Shown: positions 26,819 to 36,842 of the stretch, piece after piece
Numbering within the stretch: the first letter of the stretch is position 1
How the letters are laid out: each line of letters begins with the position of its first letter
Assembly (NCBI RefSeq): GCF_016056295.1
Contig: NZ_JAECZB010000103.1
Location: 1-64,000 of the forward strand
Reading direction: 5' to 3'
Length of the DNA stretch: 64,000 nt
Source: Atlanticothrix silvestris CENA357
GTDB lineage: Bacteria > Cyanobacteriota > Cyanobacteriia > Cyanobacteriales > Nostocaceae
The notes under the pieces: generated by a model
The model's input: only the letters and a program-made list of their open reading frames with translations
The model's database searches: none
Told to the model about the DNA's origin: nothing
Translations under genes and position numbers: made by a program

Positions 26819-28495
26819 ATGTCAAAGCACGTACAAAATGTTGTAATTGTTGGTGGTGGTTCTGCTGGTTGGATGACTGCTGCTTATCTCAGCAAAGCTT
26901 TAGATAAAAATGTTCAGATTACTTTGGTTGAATCATCTAACATCACAACAGTTGGAGTTGGCGAGGCAACTTTTAGTACCATCAAGGTATTCTTTGATTA
27001 TCTTGGTCTACAAGAACATGAATGGATGCCAAAGTGTAATGCTACCTATAAGATGGGAATTAAGTTTGTTAATTGGAATGCTAAAAGACAACATTTTTAT
27101 CATCCCTTCCAAAGATATGAAGTGATAGATGGCTTTGATATTTCTGAATGGTGGTTGAAAATCAAAAAAAATCAGGAAGCATTCGATTATGCTTGTTTTT
27201 TAATACCCTGGCTATGTGACAATCAGAAATCTCCCAGATATCTGGATGGACAAGTTTTTGATGATAAAGTTCAAAATGAATTTTCCTCGCAACAGATTGC
27301 TAAGAAAAACATTCTGAATAATTTAAAGATTCAGTACCCTTATGCCTATCATTTTGATGCTAATCTGCTGGCAAGATTCATGAAAGATTATGCAATGCGT
27401 AGGGGCGTGAAACAAATTGTTGATGATGTGATAGATGTAAAGTTAGCAGAAGACGGAAGCATAGATCACATCAATACTAAAGAGCATGATAGTATCAATG
27501 GCGACCTTTTTATAGACTGTACTGGTTTCCGTGGTTTGTTGATCAATAAAGCTCTCGGTGAGCCATTTATTTCTTATGCAGAGTCGTTACTTTGCGATAG
27601 TGCGATCGCCATGCAGCTACCGAGTGATATTCAGAAAGATGGCATTAACCCTTACACAACAGCAACTGCACTAAATAATGGTTGGGTCTGGAACATTCCA
27701 TTGTATGGCAGAAGTGGCACAGGGTACGTTTACTCCAGTGCATTTGTTTCTCAAGAGGATGCTGAAAAAGAGTTTCGAGAGCATTTAGGAGAAGCTTCTG
27801 ATAATTGCAAAGCATCTCATATCAAAATGAGAATTGGACGCAATCGCAACTCATGGGTGAAAAATTGTGTCGCAATTGGTCTTTCTAGTGGATTTGTGGA
27901 ACCACTAGAGTCTACCGGGATATTCTTCATTCAACATGCCATCGAAGAATTAGTTAGTCATTTTCCCAATAAATCGTCCAATGAAGAACTGATTAACAGC
28001 TACAACAAAGTTATCGCCGATTGCATAGATGGTGTACGAGACTTCTTGACTCTCCATTATTGTGCCAGTGATAGAGCAGATACAGAATTTTGGAAGGCAA
28101 CAAAGCATGACATCAAAGTTCCGGAAAACTTACGTGAAAAATTAAGATTATGGAAAAACAGACTCCCCAATAATAAGAGTATTAATCCGAAATTTCACGG
28201 TTTTGAATCTTACTCTTATTCAGTTATGTTGCTGGGTTTAAATTATATGCCAGAAAGCAGCTTACCTGTTCTAGAGCATATCGAAGATCAAAATGCCAGA
28301 GCCGCATTTATGGCAATTCAAGAAAAAGCTAATTATCTAAGTGCTACTTTGCCCTCACAGTATGAATATTTGACTCATGTGATAAAGTCTCAAGAACAGT
28401 CAGAGTATCTTCATGAAAATAACTTGGTTTCCTCGTATTCCAATGAAAATAACTTAACTGCCTCAAAAGAATCTCTGCCAACAGTAGTGTATTAA
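26819..28495 (+). CDS. Flavin-dependent halogenase, tryptophan-halogenase family
   Basis: 558 residues. FAD site: GGGSAGW at 12-18 and GVGEAT at 46-51. Lys78 in ATYKMGIKFVNW aligns with the catalytic Lys (Lys79 of PrnA/RebH) that relays HOCl/HOBr. The family signature WxWxIP is present (W289-VW291-N-I-P). SGFVEPLESTGIFFIQ is the late FAD/substrate-binding segment. Together these say it is a two-component halogenase needing an external flavin reductase, which is not found next to it. Regiochemistry and substrate are unknown; a start ATG follows AAGGAG. The C-terminal 40 residues are Ser/Asn-rich. Confidence 0.93.
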   Translation: MSKHVQNVVIVGGGSAGWMTAAYLSKALDKNVQITLVESSNITTVGVGEATFSTIKVFFDYLGLQEHEWMPKCNATYKMGIKFVNWNAKRQHFYHPFQRYEVIDGFDISEWWLKIKKNQEAFDYACFLIPWLCDNQKSPRYLDGQVFDDKVQNEFSSQQIAKKNILNNLKIQYPYAYHFDANLLARFMKDYAMRRGVKQIVDDVIDVKLAEDGSIDHINTKEHDSINGDLFIDCTGFRGLLINKALGEPFISYAESLLCDSAIAMQLPSDIQKDGINPYTTATALNNGWVWNIPLYGRSGTGYVYSSAFVSQEDAEKEFREHLGEASDNCKASHIKMRIGRNRNSWVKNCVAIGLSSGFVEPLESTGIFFIQHAIEELVSHFPNKSSNEELINSYNKVIADCIDGVRDFLTLHYCASDRADTEFWKATKHDIKVPENLREKLRLWKNRLPNNKSINPKFHGFESYSYSVMLLGLNYMPESSLPVLEHIEDQNARAAFMAIQEKANYLSATLPSQYEYLTHVIKSQEQSEYLHENNLVSSYSNENNLTASKESLPTVVY

Positions 28496-28511
28496 ACCTT
28501 TACATATCGAT

Positions 28512-30050
28512 ATGAAAATTCAGCATATTTGTATCATTGGGGCTGGTATTAGTGGTTTAGTCGCAGCTAAGACCTTTACTGAAGAAGGTTACGAAGTAAC
28601 TGTATTCGAGAAACAGAAAGGACTTGGTGGTGTATGGGAGAAGTCTCGAACTTACACAGGGCTGACCACTCAAAGCCCTCGTGATACTTATGCTTTTTCT
28701 GATTATCCCATGCCTGCGTCCTATCTGGAGTGGCCCACAGCGGAGCAGGTAAGAAATTACTTGGAGTCTTACGCGCAGAACTTTGGCATTTTAGAGAAGA
28801 TTCAATTCCAAACAGAAGTCATTCAAGTTGAGAGGAAGACTGACATACAAGCAAAATGGGTAGTTAGCGTCAATTCCCAGGATGCCAATAGACCAAAGCA
28901 ACACGAGTTTGATTTCGTCCTGGTATGCAACGGTCTATTTAATATCCCAAAAGTGCCAGTATTGCCCGGTAAGGAAGATTTTATCGCATCTGGAGGACAG
29001 GTACTACATTCCACCGAGTTGAACGACATTTCCCAATTCAAAGGTAAGCGGGTAATCGTTGTCGGCTTCGGCAGATCTGCAACTGATATAGCCACCTCTG
29101 CTGCTACTCTAGCCAAAGAATGTACTCTTGTCTTTCGTCACGCCTTATGGAAAGTTCCTAAGTTTTTCCTCGGTTTAGTCAATCTAAAGTACATTCTTTT
29201 GAGCCGCTTTGGAGAGGCTTGGTTGCCTTACCGTCAACTTCAAGGCATAGAATTAGTATTGCATACTATCGGGAAGCCCTTAGTGTGGGCTTTCTGGCAG
29301 ATGAACCAAATTATATTACGCTTGCAGCTTGGTCTTGATGCTTGTGGGATGTTGCCTGATCAACCCATGTCCCAATCGGTGAATTGTTCTACAGCGATCG
29401 CACCCGATAATTTTTATCAGTACTTGAACACTGGCAAACTAAAATCTAAAAAGACAACAATTGCTCGGTTTTGCAATGACGGAGTGGAACTAGCAAGTGG
29501 TGAGCGATTGCAGGCAGATATAGTCATTTTTGGCACAGGATTTCGCCAAGACGTTCCCTTTCTTGAAGAAAAGTATCGTCAAATGCTAATCGATGATCAA
29601 GGTTACTTTCATCTCTACCGCAATCTTATTCACCCTGATATTCCTCAGCTAGGTTTTGTCGGTTATAACTCTAGTTTTTTTTCCCAGTTAACGTCTGAAG
29701 TTGGGGTCTGGTGGTTAGCGGAGTATGCTAAAGGCAATCTAGCTATACCTTCACGCTTTAAAATGATTGAGGATATGGAGACAGAATTTCACTGGTGGCA
29801 AACTCAGTGGTCTCAAGGTCGAGGTAATGGAGGATGCATATCTCCATTTAACTTTCATCACCTCGAACAGTTAATACAAGATATGAGGGTGAAAAGTCAC
29901 ACCAAAGGCTGGCAGAAACTTGTACAAGTTATGAAGCCAGTAAATCCATCTGCTTACAAAAATATTCGGCAACAATTGCAGGCAAAAAGGTCTTCATCTG
30001 TCAATGATTCTGAAATAGGTAGCATCTTAACAACAACTGTTGTTGATTAA
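28512..30050 (+). CDS. Flavin-containing monooxygenase (FMO/BVMO-like)
   Basis: 512 residues, 16 bases after the halogenase stop. An FAD-binding GAGISG (10-15) starts the protein; a second Rossmann site VVGFGRSATDIA (Gly185-x-Gly187) binds NADPH. GLGGVWE and TGLTTQSPRDTYAFSDYPMP, then YLEWPTAEQVRNYLESYA are FMO hallmarks; GTGFRQDVPFLEEKYRQ lies near the C-terminus. FMOs oxygenate N, S or carbonyl carbons; a single-component FMO-like halogenase is also known in cyanobacteria, but this protein's short length argues for a regular monooxygenase. It is the last gene of the three-gene cluster. Confidence 0.9.
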   Translation: MKIQHICIIGAGISGLVAAKTFTEEGYEVTVFEKQKGLGGVWEKSRTYTGLTTQSPRDTYAFSDYPMPASYLEWPTAEQVRNYLESYAQNFGILEKIQFQTEVIQVERKTDIQAKWVVSVNSQDANRPKQHEFDFVLVCNGLFNIPKVPVLPGKEDFIASGGQVLHSTELNDISQFKGKRVIVVGFGRSATDIATSAATLAKECTLVFRHALWKVPKFFLGLVNLKYILLSRFGEAWLPYRQLQGIELVLHTIGKPLVWAFWQMNQIILRLQLGLDACGMLPDQPMSQSVNCSTAIAPDNFYQYLNTGKLKSKKTTIARFCNDGVELASGERLQADIVIFGTGFRQDVPFLEEKYRQMLIDDQGYFHLYRNLIHPDIPQLGFVGYNSSFFSQLTSEVGVWWLAEYAKGNLAIPSRFKMIEDMETEFHWWQTQWSQGRGNGGCISPFNFHHLEQLIQDMRVKSHTKGWQKLVQVMKPVNPSAYKNIRQQLQAKRSSSVNDSEIGSILTTTVVD

Positions 30051-30133
30051 TACCTATTTCAAGGAATCCTTGCTTAAACACATCAGTAGCAGTCTGTCAA
30101 GCTAAAGTGGTTGTTGTATAAGATTTATAGCTT

Positions 30134-31585
30134 TCAAATTCTACCGCTAAATGTTATTGCCCTAGTCAAACGCAACTTATCTAAATCAATCTGATTTAGG
30201 AGTAACCAAGATTGGATGAGGTCTGGGCCATGAACATCTCCAGTTAAAGCGGCTCTGAGTGATCGCATAACTAAGCCCTTTTTAACTTTTTGCTCTTTTA
30301 CCACTTGTTTAATTATGTCTTGAGCGATCGCTTCCGATAGTTGCGGCTGATTTTCTAAAGCTGTGAGAATTGCTTGCAGAGCAGCATTAGAACCTTCTTG
30401 TTTTAGTTGTTGGCTGGCTTCTTCGCTAAATTCCACTGTATCGATGAAAAACAGTTGACTCATAGCTACAGCATCTACCAAACGAGTCAAACTTTGGCTT
30501 ATTAAAGTTACTAACTCCTCTAACCAAGGACGCTCTCGTCCTTTATCAAATTGATATCCAGCTGCTTCCCAATAAGGTATGAGTAAATCTGTCAGTTTAT
30601 CCGTCGGCAGATTGTGGAGATACTGACTATTTAACCAATCCAGCTTTGCCCAGTCAAATTTTGCGCCTGCTTTATTGACACGCTCAAAGGTAAACTCTTT
30701 AGCTGCTGTTTCTAAAGTAAATATTTCTTGAGTAGAGTCTGGAGGCGACCAACCCAATAGAGTCATATAATTTACCAAACCTTCAGCAGTAAAGCCCATT
30801 TGCTGAAAGTCAGAAATGGAAGTGACTCCATCCCGCTTAGAAAGTTTGCGCCCTTCCATGTTCAAAATTAAGGGTGTGTGGGCAAATTCTGGTATTTTTG
30901 CCCCTAAAGCTTCATATAACAGAATTTGCTTGGCAGTATTGGCTATGTGATCTTCTCCCCGGATGACATGGGTGATTTGCATATCTATGTCATCCACCAC
31001 AACCACAAAGTTGTATAGTGGTTGACCAATGCCATCTTCTGAGGCGCGAGCAATGACCATATCACCACCCAAATCACTGCCTCGCCAGCTCATACTACCC
31101 CGCACCAAATCATTCCAGACGATTTCTCGTTCATCTGCAATTTTGAAGCGAATCACGAAGCTACGTCCTGCGGCTTGATAAGCTGCTTCTTGTTCTGGGG
31201 TCAGGTCGCGGTGACGGTTATCATAACGGGGAGCTTCCCCTTTAGCTTTTTGGGTTTCTCGCAACGCTTCTAGTTCTTCAGAAGTGGTGTAGCAGCGATA
31301 GGCTAATCCTTGTTCTAGGAGTTTTTCAACTGCTGTTTTATATAAATCTAGGCGTTGAGATTGGAAAAATGGCCCTTCATCCCAGTTTAAACCTAGCCAG
31401 CGCAAACCTGTAAGGATATTTTCAGTATATTCAGGGCGCGATCGCTCTAGGTCTGTGTCTTCAATTCGCAGAATAAATGTTCCACCGTGGTGGCGGGCAA
31501 ATAACCAGTTAAATACAGCAGTTCTGGCTGTACCAATATGTAAATTACCAGTTGGGCTGGGTGCAATACGGACTCTAACAGTCAC
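30134..31585 (-). CDS. gltX: Glutamyl-tRNA synthetase
   Basis: 483 residues from GTG 31585 ([18 protein letters not shown]); a TTG at 31606 would add seven residues not seen in homologues. The class I signature [12 protein letters not shown] and KMSKS-type KLSKRDG are present. The GluRS charges tRNA-Glu for translation and for tetrapyrrole synthesis via HemA. In most cyanobacteria GluRS is non-discriminating and also charges tRNA-Gln for GatCAB. tRNA-Asp is encoded upstream on the same strand. It converges on the halogenase cluster. Confidence 0.97.
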   Translation of the reverse strand: MTVRVRIAPSPTGNLHIGTARTAVFNWLFARHHGGTFILRIEDTDLERSRPEYTENILTGLRWLGLNWDEGPFFQSQRLDLYKTAVEKLLEQGLAYRCYTTSEELEALRETQKAKGEAPRYDNRHRDLTPEQEAAYQAAGRSFVIRFKIADEREIVWNDLVRGSMSWRGSDLGGDMVIARASEDGIGQPLYNFVVVVDDIDMQITHVIRGEDHIANTAKQILLYEALGAKIPEFAHTPLILNMEGRKLSKRDGVTSISDFQQMGFTAEGLVNYMTLLGWSPPDSTQEIFTLETAAKEFTFERVNKAGAKFDWAKLDWLNSQYLHNLPTDKLTDLLIPYWEAAGYQFDKGRERPWLEELVTLISQSLTRLVDAVAMSQLFFIDTVEFSEEASQQLKQEGSNAALQAILTALENQPQLSEAIAQDIIKQVVKEQKVKKGLVMRSLRAALTGDVHGPDLIQSWLLLNQIDLDKLRLTRAITFSGRI

Positions 31586-31688
31586 AGTTGATTCTCTCTT
31601 TCGCAAAGCATGATAAATGTAGCTTATAACAAGCTTTAAATATCGAGTTAAAAAACTACGGACTCTAATAAACCTTTATTAAGTCATT

Positions 31689-31720
31689 AAAGTCTTAATG
31701 CTTAACTCTATTAAGACTTT
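31689..31720 (-). terminator. Hairpin downstream of tRNA-Asp
   Basis: AAAGTCTTAA and TTAAGACTTT form a 10-bp stem with a 12-base loop just after the 3' end of the tRNA gene on the minus strand. The stem's A/U ends supply a weak U-tract. It may end or process the tRNA transcript before gltX. Confidence 0.55.
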
Positions 31721-31723
31721 GAA

Positions 31724-31797
31724 CGGGACTGACGGGGCTCGAACCCGCAACTTCCGCCGTGACAGGGCGGTGCTCTAACCAATTGAACTACAGTCCC
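31724..31797 (-). tRNA. tRNA-Asp (GTC)
   Basis: The reverse strand reads GGGACTG...CAGTCCCG with a 7-bp acceptor stem. D-arm TAGTTCAATTGGTTAGAGC, anticodon stem-loop CCGCCCTGTCACGGCGG (anticodon GTC), and T-arm GCGGGTTCGAGCCCCGT are complete. Length is 74 bases; CCA is not encoded. Discriminator base is G, as expected for tRNA-Asp. Confidence 0.97.
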
Positions 31798-31894
31798 TTA
31801 GTTGGCAACTTTGTCATTATGCCTATTTTTTTCTTACTTGTCAAGTATTTTAAAAGTTTTTATTTTTTTCGCATACGCTAAAAAATGTAACATT

Positions 31895-33421
31895 TCAGGT
31901 TGAGCTTGATACTACAACGTGGGGTGTTGGTGCCAAGTACCGTAGTATCCGAGATTGCATTTGTTTATACTGCTGTTTTAATAAGTGTTTACCCAACTGG
32001 GGTTGAGAAGAAGGTGGTAGGTGTTTACTTTGTTCTAGCCAGACTTGCAACATTTGCCGCTGAGTTGGATCAACATAACTGCTGAGAACATTGGTACAAG
32101 AATGGGGTGCTTCTAGGGTAAAACAAATCAAGGGGTAGCGTTCATTTTCTGCCAATGAATGCACTAACTGATGATTTGAAGGATATTGCATATCTAAGTA
32201 ACAAGGTAGCCATCTAGGGCCTAATTCTTGATTGTAGAGGACTGTTACCCACAACAGCATCGGGTGGGGGGATGTAATAAATATAAATTGGTTGTGACGC
32301 TTAGAAAGGATACGTTTTTGAATTTCTTGTTTAGGCAACATCAGCCATAGTGCTGCTACAGTTCCTTGCGGAGTGTCTATAAGCTGAGGAAAAACAATTT
32401 CTTGAATGGGTTTATTTTGAGGCCAAACAAATCGCCCACAATTTTTTTCGATTGCTAAAAGTAATCCAGAACCCAAGGGAATAGTAGGCGCAGTTCTGGA
32501 AGACAAATTTGTAGGTAAAATGGGACAATTAGACTTTTCTAAACTGTTTAATACTTGTAAGATTGCCGTCATATTTTGGGGGCGATCGCTGGGCACTTTT
32601 GCCAGACAACCCATAATTAAATCATTGATCTGTTGAGGGAGTCTGAGTTGAGAATTAACCTCTGCGATCGCTCTGGGTGCTTCAAAGTGATGTGCTTTAT
32701 ACCAAGCACCGAATAAATCTGTTTCTGGCTTCCAAGGTTTGACACCTGTGAGCATCTCAAACATCAGTACGCCTAAGCTGTAAATATCAGAACGACTATC
32801 TAATTCTCCCCCTTCTAATTGTTCAGGAGAAGAGTATGGTAAAGTTCCATTAAATCCTTTATTAGTACTATTTGTAGCTGCATGATTAAGAAATTTAGCA
32901 ATTCCAAAATCGAGAATTTTGACTAATTGACCTAATATGGGATCGGGAACAACTAATATATTAGCTGGCTTAATATCTCGATGAACTAGAGGAAAAATTT
33001 TGCCATCAATATTAATACCTTGATGGGCACACTGCAAACCTAAACAAATCTGGCGCGCTAAAATTGAAAACCTGGACAAAGGTATAGGAATTAAATCTTT
33101 TAAACTCCTACCGTTGAGATATTCCATTACATAAAATGGTTTACCTTCTGCACTTACACCGTAGTCATACGCCCGCACAATATGTAAGCTTTTTTGACTC
33201 AAAGCTGCGCTAGTACGTGCTTCACGGGCAAAATCTTGTTGGATTTTGGGATTGACAAAAGTCTGGGAAAGAAATTTAACGGCAACTGGTGTACCCCCTA
33301 ATAAAACATCCTCTGCTAAAAACACTTCACCCATGCCACCCCTCCCAATCAACTGCTTAAGTTGATAACGATTAGCCAGCAATTCCTTCCTGTGTGGTGA
33401 CACAAATGCACTTTGATTCAC
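31895..33421 (-). CDS. Ser/Thr protein kinase with unknown C-terminal domain (kinase 2 of tandem)
   Basis: 508 residues from GTG 33421. A Hanks-type kinase (about 15-285) shows GRGGMGEVFLAED (P-loop), VAVKFL (Lys), HRDIKPANI (catalytic loop), DFGIAK, and PYSSPEQLEG. A linker of about 50 residues is followed by a C-terminal domain of about 180 residues (FVWPQNKPIQEIVFPQL...PHPMLLWVTVLYNQELGPRWLP). That domain is also in the neighbouring kinase at 33492-35069 (about residues 320-500). No TM segment, so it is cytoplasmic. The two genes are 71 bases apart and probably arose by tandem duplication. Confidence 0.9.
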   Translation of the reverse strand: MNQSAFVSPHRKELLANRYQLKQLIGRGGMGEVFLAEDVLLGGTPVAVKFLSQTFVNPKIQQDFAREARTSAALSQKSLHIVRAYDYGVSAEGKPFYVMEYLNGRSLKDLIPIPLSRFSILARQICLGLQCAHQGINIDGKIFPLVHRDIKPANILVVPDPILGQLVKILDFGIAKFLNHAATNSTNKGFNGTLPYSSPEQLEGGELDSRSDIYSLGVLMFEMLTGVKPWKPETDLFGAWYKAHHFEAPRAIAEVNSQLRLPQQINDLIMGCLAKVPSDRPQNMTAILQVLNSLEKSNCPILPTNLSSRTAPTIPLGSGLLLAIEKNCGRFVWPQNKPIQEIVFPQLIDTPQGTVAALWLMLPKQEIQKRILSKRHNQFIFITSPHPMLLWVTVLYNQELGPRWLPCYLDMQYPSNHQLVHSLAENERYPLICFTLEAPHSCTNVLSSYVDPTQRQMLQVWLEQSKHLPPSSQPQLGKHLLKQQYKQMQSRILRYLAPTPHVVVSSST

Positions 33422-33491
33422 TTTTACAACCTCTATTGTTGCCGCGTTAAAAATTAATAATTTTGAATAAATTAACTAATTAATTTTTACT

Positions 33492-35069
33492 TTAATTACG
33501 TGCTAAAATTTGTAAAAATTTCTCAAACAATTTAGATACCCACTGTTTAAAACCAGCTTTTGCTATGTGCGGATTGGCTGCCAAATTTTGTCTAATTTCT
33601 AGCTTCACTTTCTCATACTCTGCTTTCAGAATATTTTTGGCTTGATCGGGTGAAATTAATTCATTTGATTTTTGATTTGTAGCTAAATAATCTGCAAGTT
33701 GTTGGCGCTGGCTAGCTGTGAAAGTTAAAGTCATAACATGGGCACAACGAGTTGGTTCTTCTAAGGCAAAAAATAGTAAATGATAGTAGCCTGTATCTGC
33801 TAAAGCCCGAACTATTTTTTGTCCTCTATGGTCTTTGATATCTAAAAAATAAGATAACCAACGTGTGAGGGAAAATTGGGCATCATATAGCACTGTTACC
33901 CACAATAACATTGGGTAAATATTCATTTTGGCAATAAATTCCGTGCCATGAGTTTTATTTAAAAATTTGCTAATCTCTTCTTGGGGTAGCATTGCCCAAA
34001 TAGTTGCTATTGTGCCTTGAGTGGTATGTAATAAATGGGGAAAACCAATAGGAGCAATTGGTTTATTTTTGGGCCAGGTTTTTTGCAAACACTCTTTTTC
34101 TGATACTGAAGTTAGAGGTACTAATTGCACCGGGGATGAAGTTTGCCAGTTGTGATCATTAAGCTGATGCTTAACCTGCTCTAATTTTTCTAAAATTTGG
34201 CTGATGTTTTGCGGGCGATCGCTGACTTCTTTCGCTAGACAATTCATCACTAACTTTTGCAATTCCTGCGGTACTTGGATTTGAGAATTAACTTCCTCAA
34301 ATGTTGGTGGAGTTTGAAAACGATGAGCTTGATACCAAGTGCCAAAAGAGTTACTTTGTGTTTGAAATGGATGTTTCCCTGTAAGCATTTCAAACATCAG
34401 TACTCCCAAACTATAAATATCGGAACGTACATCCAGTAGTTTACGTCCTTCCATGTGTTCGGGAGAACAATAAGGTAAACTACCAATAAAAGAATCAGTC
34501 AGCGTCATGCCACTGCGTTCTGTTAAAAACTTGGCAATGCCAAAATCGAGAATTTTCACAATCTCGCCTTGTTTGGCATCTTCAATCATGAATATATTTT
34601 CCGGTTTAATATCCCGATGCACAATCGGATAAATCTCTCCTTTGAGACTAATCCCTTGATGGGCGCACTGTAAACCTAAACAAATTTGCTGACAAATATC
34701 CAAAAATTTTGATGTCGCTAATGGCTGAATTTTGAGAATTTGCTTTAAATTTTTTCCTTGGAGATACTCCATGACATAAAAGGGAGTTTTGTCATCTGTC
34801 ACGCCGTAACTTAACACCCGAACAATATTTTTACTTTTACGTCCCAATTGAGCGCCAATAAAAATTTCTCTAGCAAAGCGTTGGGATATTTGCTGAGTTC
34901 CCAAACTCAGCAACAGAATTTTTATTGCAACTAATGTACCACCTTTAGCTGCATCTTCTGCTAGGTAAACCCTACCCATTCCTCCTTTGCCAATTAAATC
35001 TTTTATTAAATAGCGATTGTTTAAAAATTTTCCAATATAAACATCTAATTCTATTTTTGGCTTTAGCAT
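33492..35069 (-). CDS. Ser/Thr protein kinase with same C-terminal domain (kinase 1 of tandem)
   Basis: 525 residues from ATG 35069; an upstream in-frame extension to 35330 is AT-rich, Cys/Phe-rich and lacks coding character. Kinase motifs: GKGGMGRVYLAED, VAIKIL, HRDIKPENI, DFGIAKFL, PYCSPEHMEG. The C-terminal domain (TWPKNKPIAPIGFPHLLHTT...YPMLLWVTVLYDAQFSLTRWL) parallels that of the next kinase. Kinase 1 is the upstream gene on the minus strand and may be co-transcribed. The phosphorylation targets are unknown. The long AT-rich leader (35070-35483) precedes it. Confidence 0.9.
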   Translation of the reverse strand: MLKPKIELDVYIGKFLNNRYLIKDLIGKGGMGRVYLAEDAAKGGTLVAIKILLLSLGTQQISQRFAREIFIGAQLGRKSKNIVRVLSYGVTDDKTPFYVMEYLQGKNLKQILKIQPLATSKFLDICQQICLGLQCAHQGISLKGEIYPIVHRDIKPENIFMIEDAKQGEIVKILDFGIAKFLTERSGMTLTDSFIGSLPYCSPEHMEGRKLLDVRSDIYSLGVLMFEMLTGKHPFQTQSNSFGTWYQAHRFQTPPTFEEVNSQIQVPQELQKLVMNCLAKEVSDRPQNISQILEKLEQVKHQLNDHNWQTSSPVQLVPLTSVSEKECLQKTWPKNKPIAPIGFPHLLHTTQGTIATIWAMLPQEEISKFLNKTHGTEFIAKMNIYPMLLWVTVLYDAQFSLTRWLSYFLDIKDHRGQKIVRALADTGYYHLLFFALEEPTRCAHVMTLTFTASQRQQLADYLATNQKSNELISPDQAKNILKAEYEKVKLEIRQNLAANPHIAKAGFKQWVSKLFEKFLQILARN

Positions 35070-35483
35070 ATTTGAAAATTTTACGCTATCAAATATTTTA
35101 TAAACATCTAGACAAAAGCTTGATAATTTTATGTAATTCTTTATTGGATACAATAAAAATTTAAAAAAACAAAGAAGATAAAAATTAATTCTGCATAAAC
35201 TTAATTCAAAACATTCTGAAAAACTCCTTAAATATTTATGTAACATATTACTTAAGCAAAATGTATGAGAAAATTCACTGAATCCATAAATAGGCTGAAT
35301 TTCCTTAATCAAATACAGCAGTAAATCCACGTACTAACTAGTAATAGCGGCAAGGCATGTCTGTGCATATTCTGAAACTGCTAATTTTGTATTAATCTAT
35401 AAAGTTAAATTTTGCTTGTGTAGGAGTTAATTGGATTTGTCAAAAATTTTAAAAAGTTCAACAATAAATATGTCAATCTATCG

Positions 35484-36665
35484 CTAAAATTTAGGAATTA
35501 AACGGCGGAATAATCTAATAATTGGAGCTTCAATTTGAAGTTGAAAAGCCAAAATTTGGGTGCGTTGTAGGGAATTGAAATTATCATCGCTGATGAGGAT
35601 TAATGAGCGCTGTCCATTAGGTAACTTAGAACCAAAGGTCAAACCTTCAATGTTATCTAGTGCAACGTCTAGGGTTCTGAGATCTAACAGTAATTTTTTC
35701 TTGACTGGTTTGATGTTCTGAAAATCAACTGCTAAAAGGCTATTGATATCTTGAATATCATCAGATCCTTCTAAGGAAACCTGAAACAAGGAAACAGCAA
35801 ATCCTAAGCCAGTAAAAGATCGCTCAATACTAAGGAAGTGTCCTTGATTATCCAAAGCTAGTAAATCAGGTAATCCACTAGCGAACCTACCAGTTAGATT
35901 AAATAGTGGTGCAACTGGTTCGGTTTGGTACAGAAATTCTTTTTCAGACTGATTAGTAAGCAGGTTGTATTGCAAAATCCGGCAAGGACTACCAAGATTA
36001 GCTTTAGCTGCTGGGCCATCTTGAATGAGAGCATTTTCGGTAGCGGTAAATAGATGCTTATTATCTGGCGTAATAGTCAGGCTTTCAAACGCTAAATTAT
36101 TGCGAATGCCCTGCTGACTATTTTGATCTGGCAAAAATTTGTTTGGGACGGGTAGTGTTGTCATTACTCTACCAGCAGCAAGAGAGAACTCTTTAATAAA
36201 AGGATTAATTAATTGTCCAACATTACCTTCAGAAGAAATAAAAACAGTATCCTTATTAGTTAAAGCAATACCTTCTGTATCACTGCTACCAGGAGCAAAA
36301 ATTTGACCATTATCGTTTAGAAGTGTAGTGACACCTACTGGCACAACGCCACCATTTTTTAGAGAACCTTTGCTCAAGTCGATTTTCAGAGTATAGAAAC
36401 GGATATTAGCTTTTTGCCCACGCTCATCGGAAATAGCATAATAAAGATCATTTTTTGCATCGTAGGTAATTCCAGATAAGCCCCCAACTTCTGTTTTCTG
36501 GAAAGATAATCCTTTTGGCAAAGTGGCTTGTCCGATAAAGTCTATCCCACTAATCTCAACGGCGCTTGTAGATAAATTAACCAGAAAAAGACTAATAATT
36601 ACAATTACAAAAATAATAAAATAAATAATTTTAGGAAATTTCAAAATCTTTTTAATTAACTTCAT
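35484..36665 (-). CDS. Secreted phytase-like/esterase-like protein (PF13449 type)
   Basis: 393 residues. A signal peptide or signal anchor (about residues 10-32, IIYFIIFVIVIISLFLVNL) precedes a beta-propeller-like domain: GGLSGITYDAKNDLYYAISDERGQ, DTEGIALTNKDTVFISSEGNVGQ, LAFESLTITPDNKHLFTATE, and DNIEGLTFGSKLPNGQRSLI. This repeated pattern fits the 'esterase-like activity of phytase' family, in which acidic residues bind Ca2+. Exported, probably periplasmic. Substrate not known; phosphate scavenging is a common suggestion for the family. Confidence 0.85.
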   Translation of the reverse strand: MKLIKKILKFPKIIYFIIFVIVIISLFLVNLSTSAVEISGIDFIGQATLPKGLSFQKTEVGGLSGITYDAKNDLYYAISDERGQKANIRFYTLKIDLSKGSLKNGGVVPVGVTTLLNDNGQIFAPGSSDTEGIALTNKDTVFISSEGNVGQLINPFIKEFSLAAGRVMTTLPVPNKFLPDQNSQQGIRNNLAFESLTITPDNKHLFTATENALIQDGPAAKANLGSPCRILQYNLLTNQSEKEFLYQTEPVAPLFNLTGRFASGLPDLLALDNQGHFLSIERSFTGLGFAVSLFQVSLEGSDDIQDINSLLAVDFQNIKPVKKKLLLDLRTLDVALDNIEGLTFGSKLPNGQRSLILISDDNFNSLQRTQILAFQLQIEAPIIRLFRRLIPKF

Positions 36666-36712
36666 TAATTATATTTCGCTATTTAAAAGAATAATCAATT
36701 ATCAGATGCGTT

Positions 36713-36814
36713 ATACCAATTTAATGTGAAGCTGCACTAAATGAGTAACTCTCTATTCTTGGCGTACTTGGCGGTTCGTTTAATATTCTATGCATCTTCA
36801 TAGAGAATTGGTAT
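36713..36814. repeat. Short inverted-repeat element (ATACCAATT ... AATTGGTAT)
   Basis: A roughly 100-bp segment bounded by 9-bp inverted repeats, ATACCAATT and AATTGGTAT, lies between the phytase-like and DoxX genes. Its internal text (TTAATGTGAAGCTGCAC, TGGCGTACTTGGCGG) resembles dispersed non-coding repeats of Nostocales. It could be a degenerate MITE. Confidence 0.4.
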
Positions 36815-36842
36815 TAGAGCAATGCACCTGATAAATATTGAT

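Noticed and set aside
35070-35330. N-terminal extension of the upstream Ser/Thr kinase
   Set aside because: In-frame but AT-rich, Phe/Cys/Tyr-rich and lacking similarity to a sensor domain; ATG 35069 directly precedes the kinase P-loop region.
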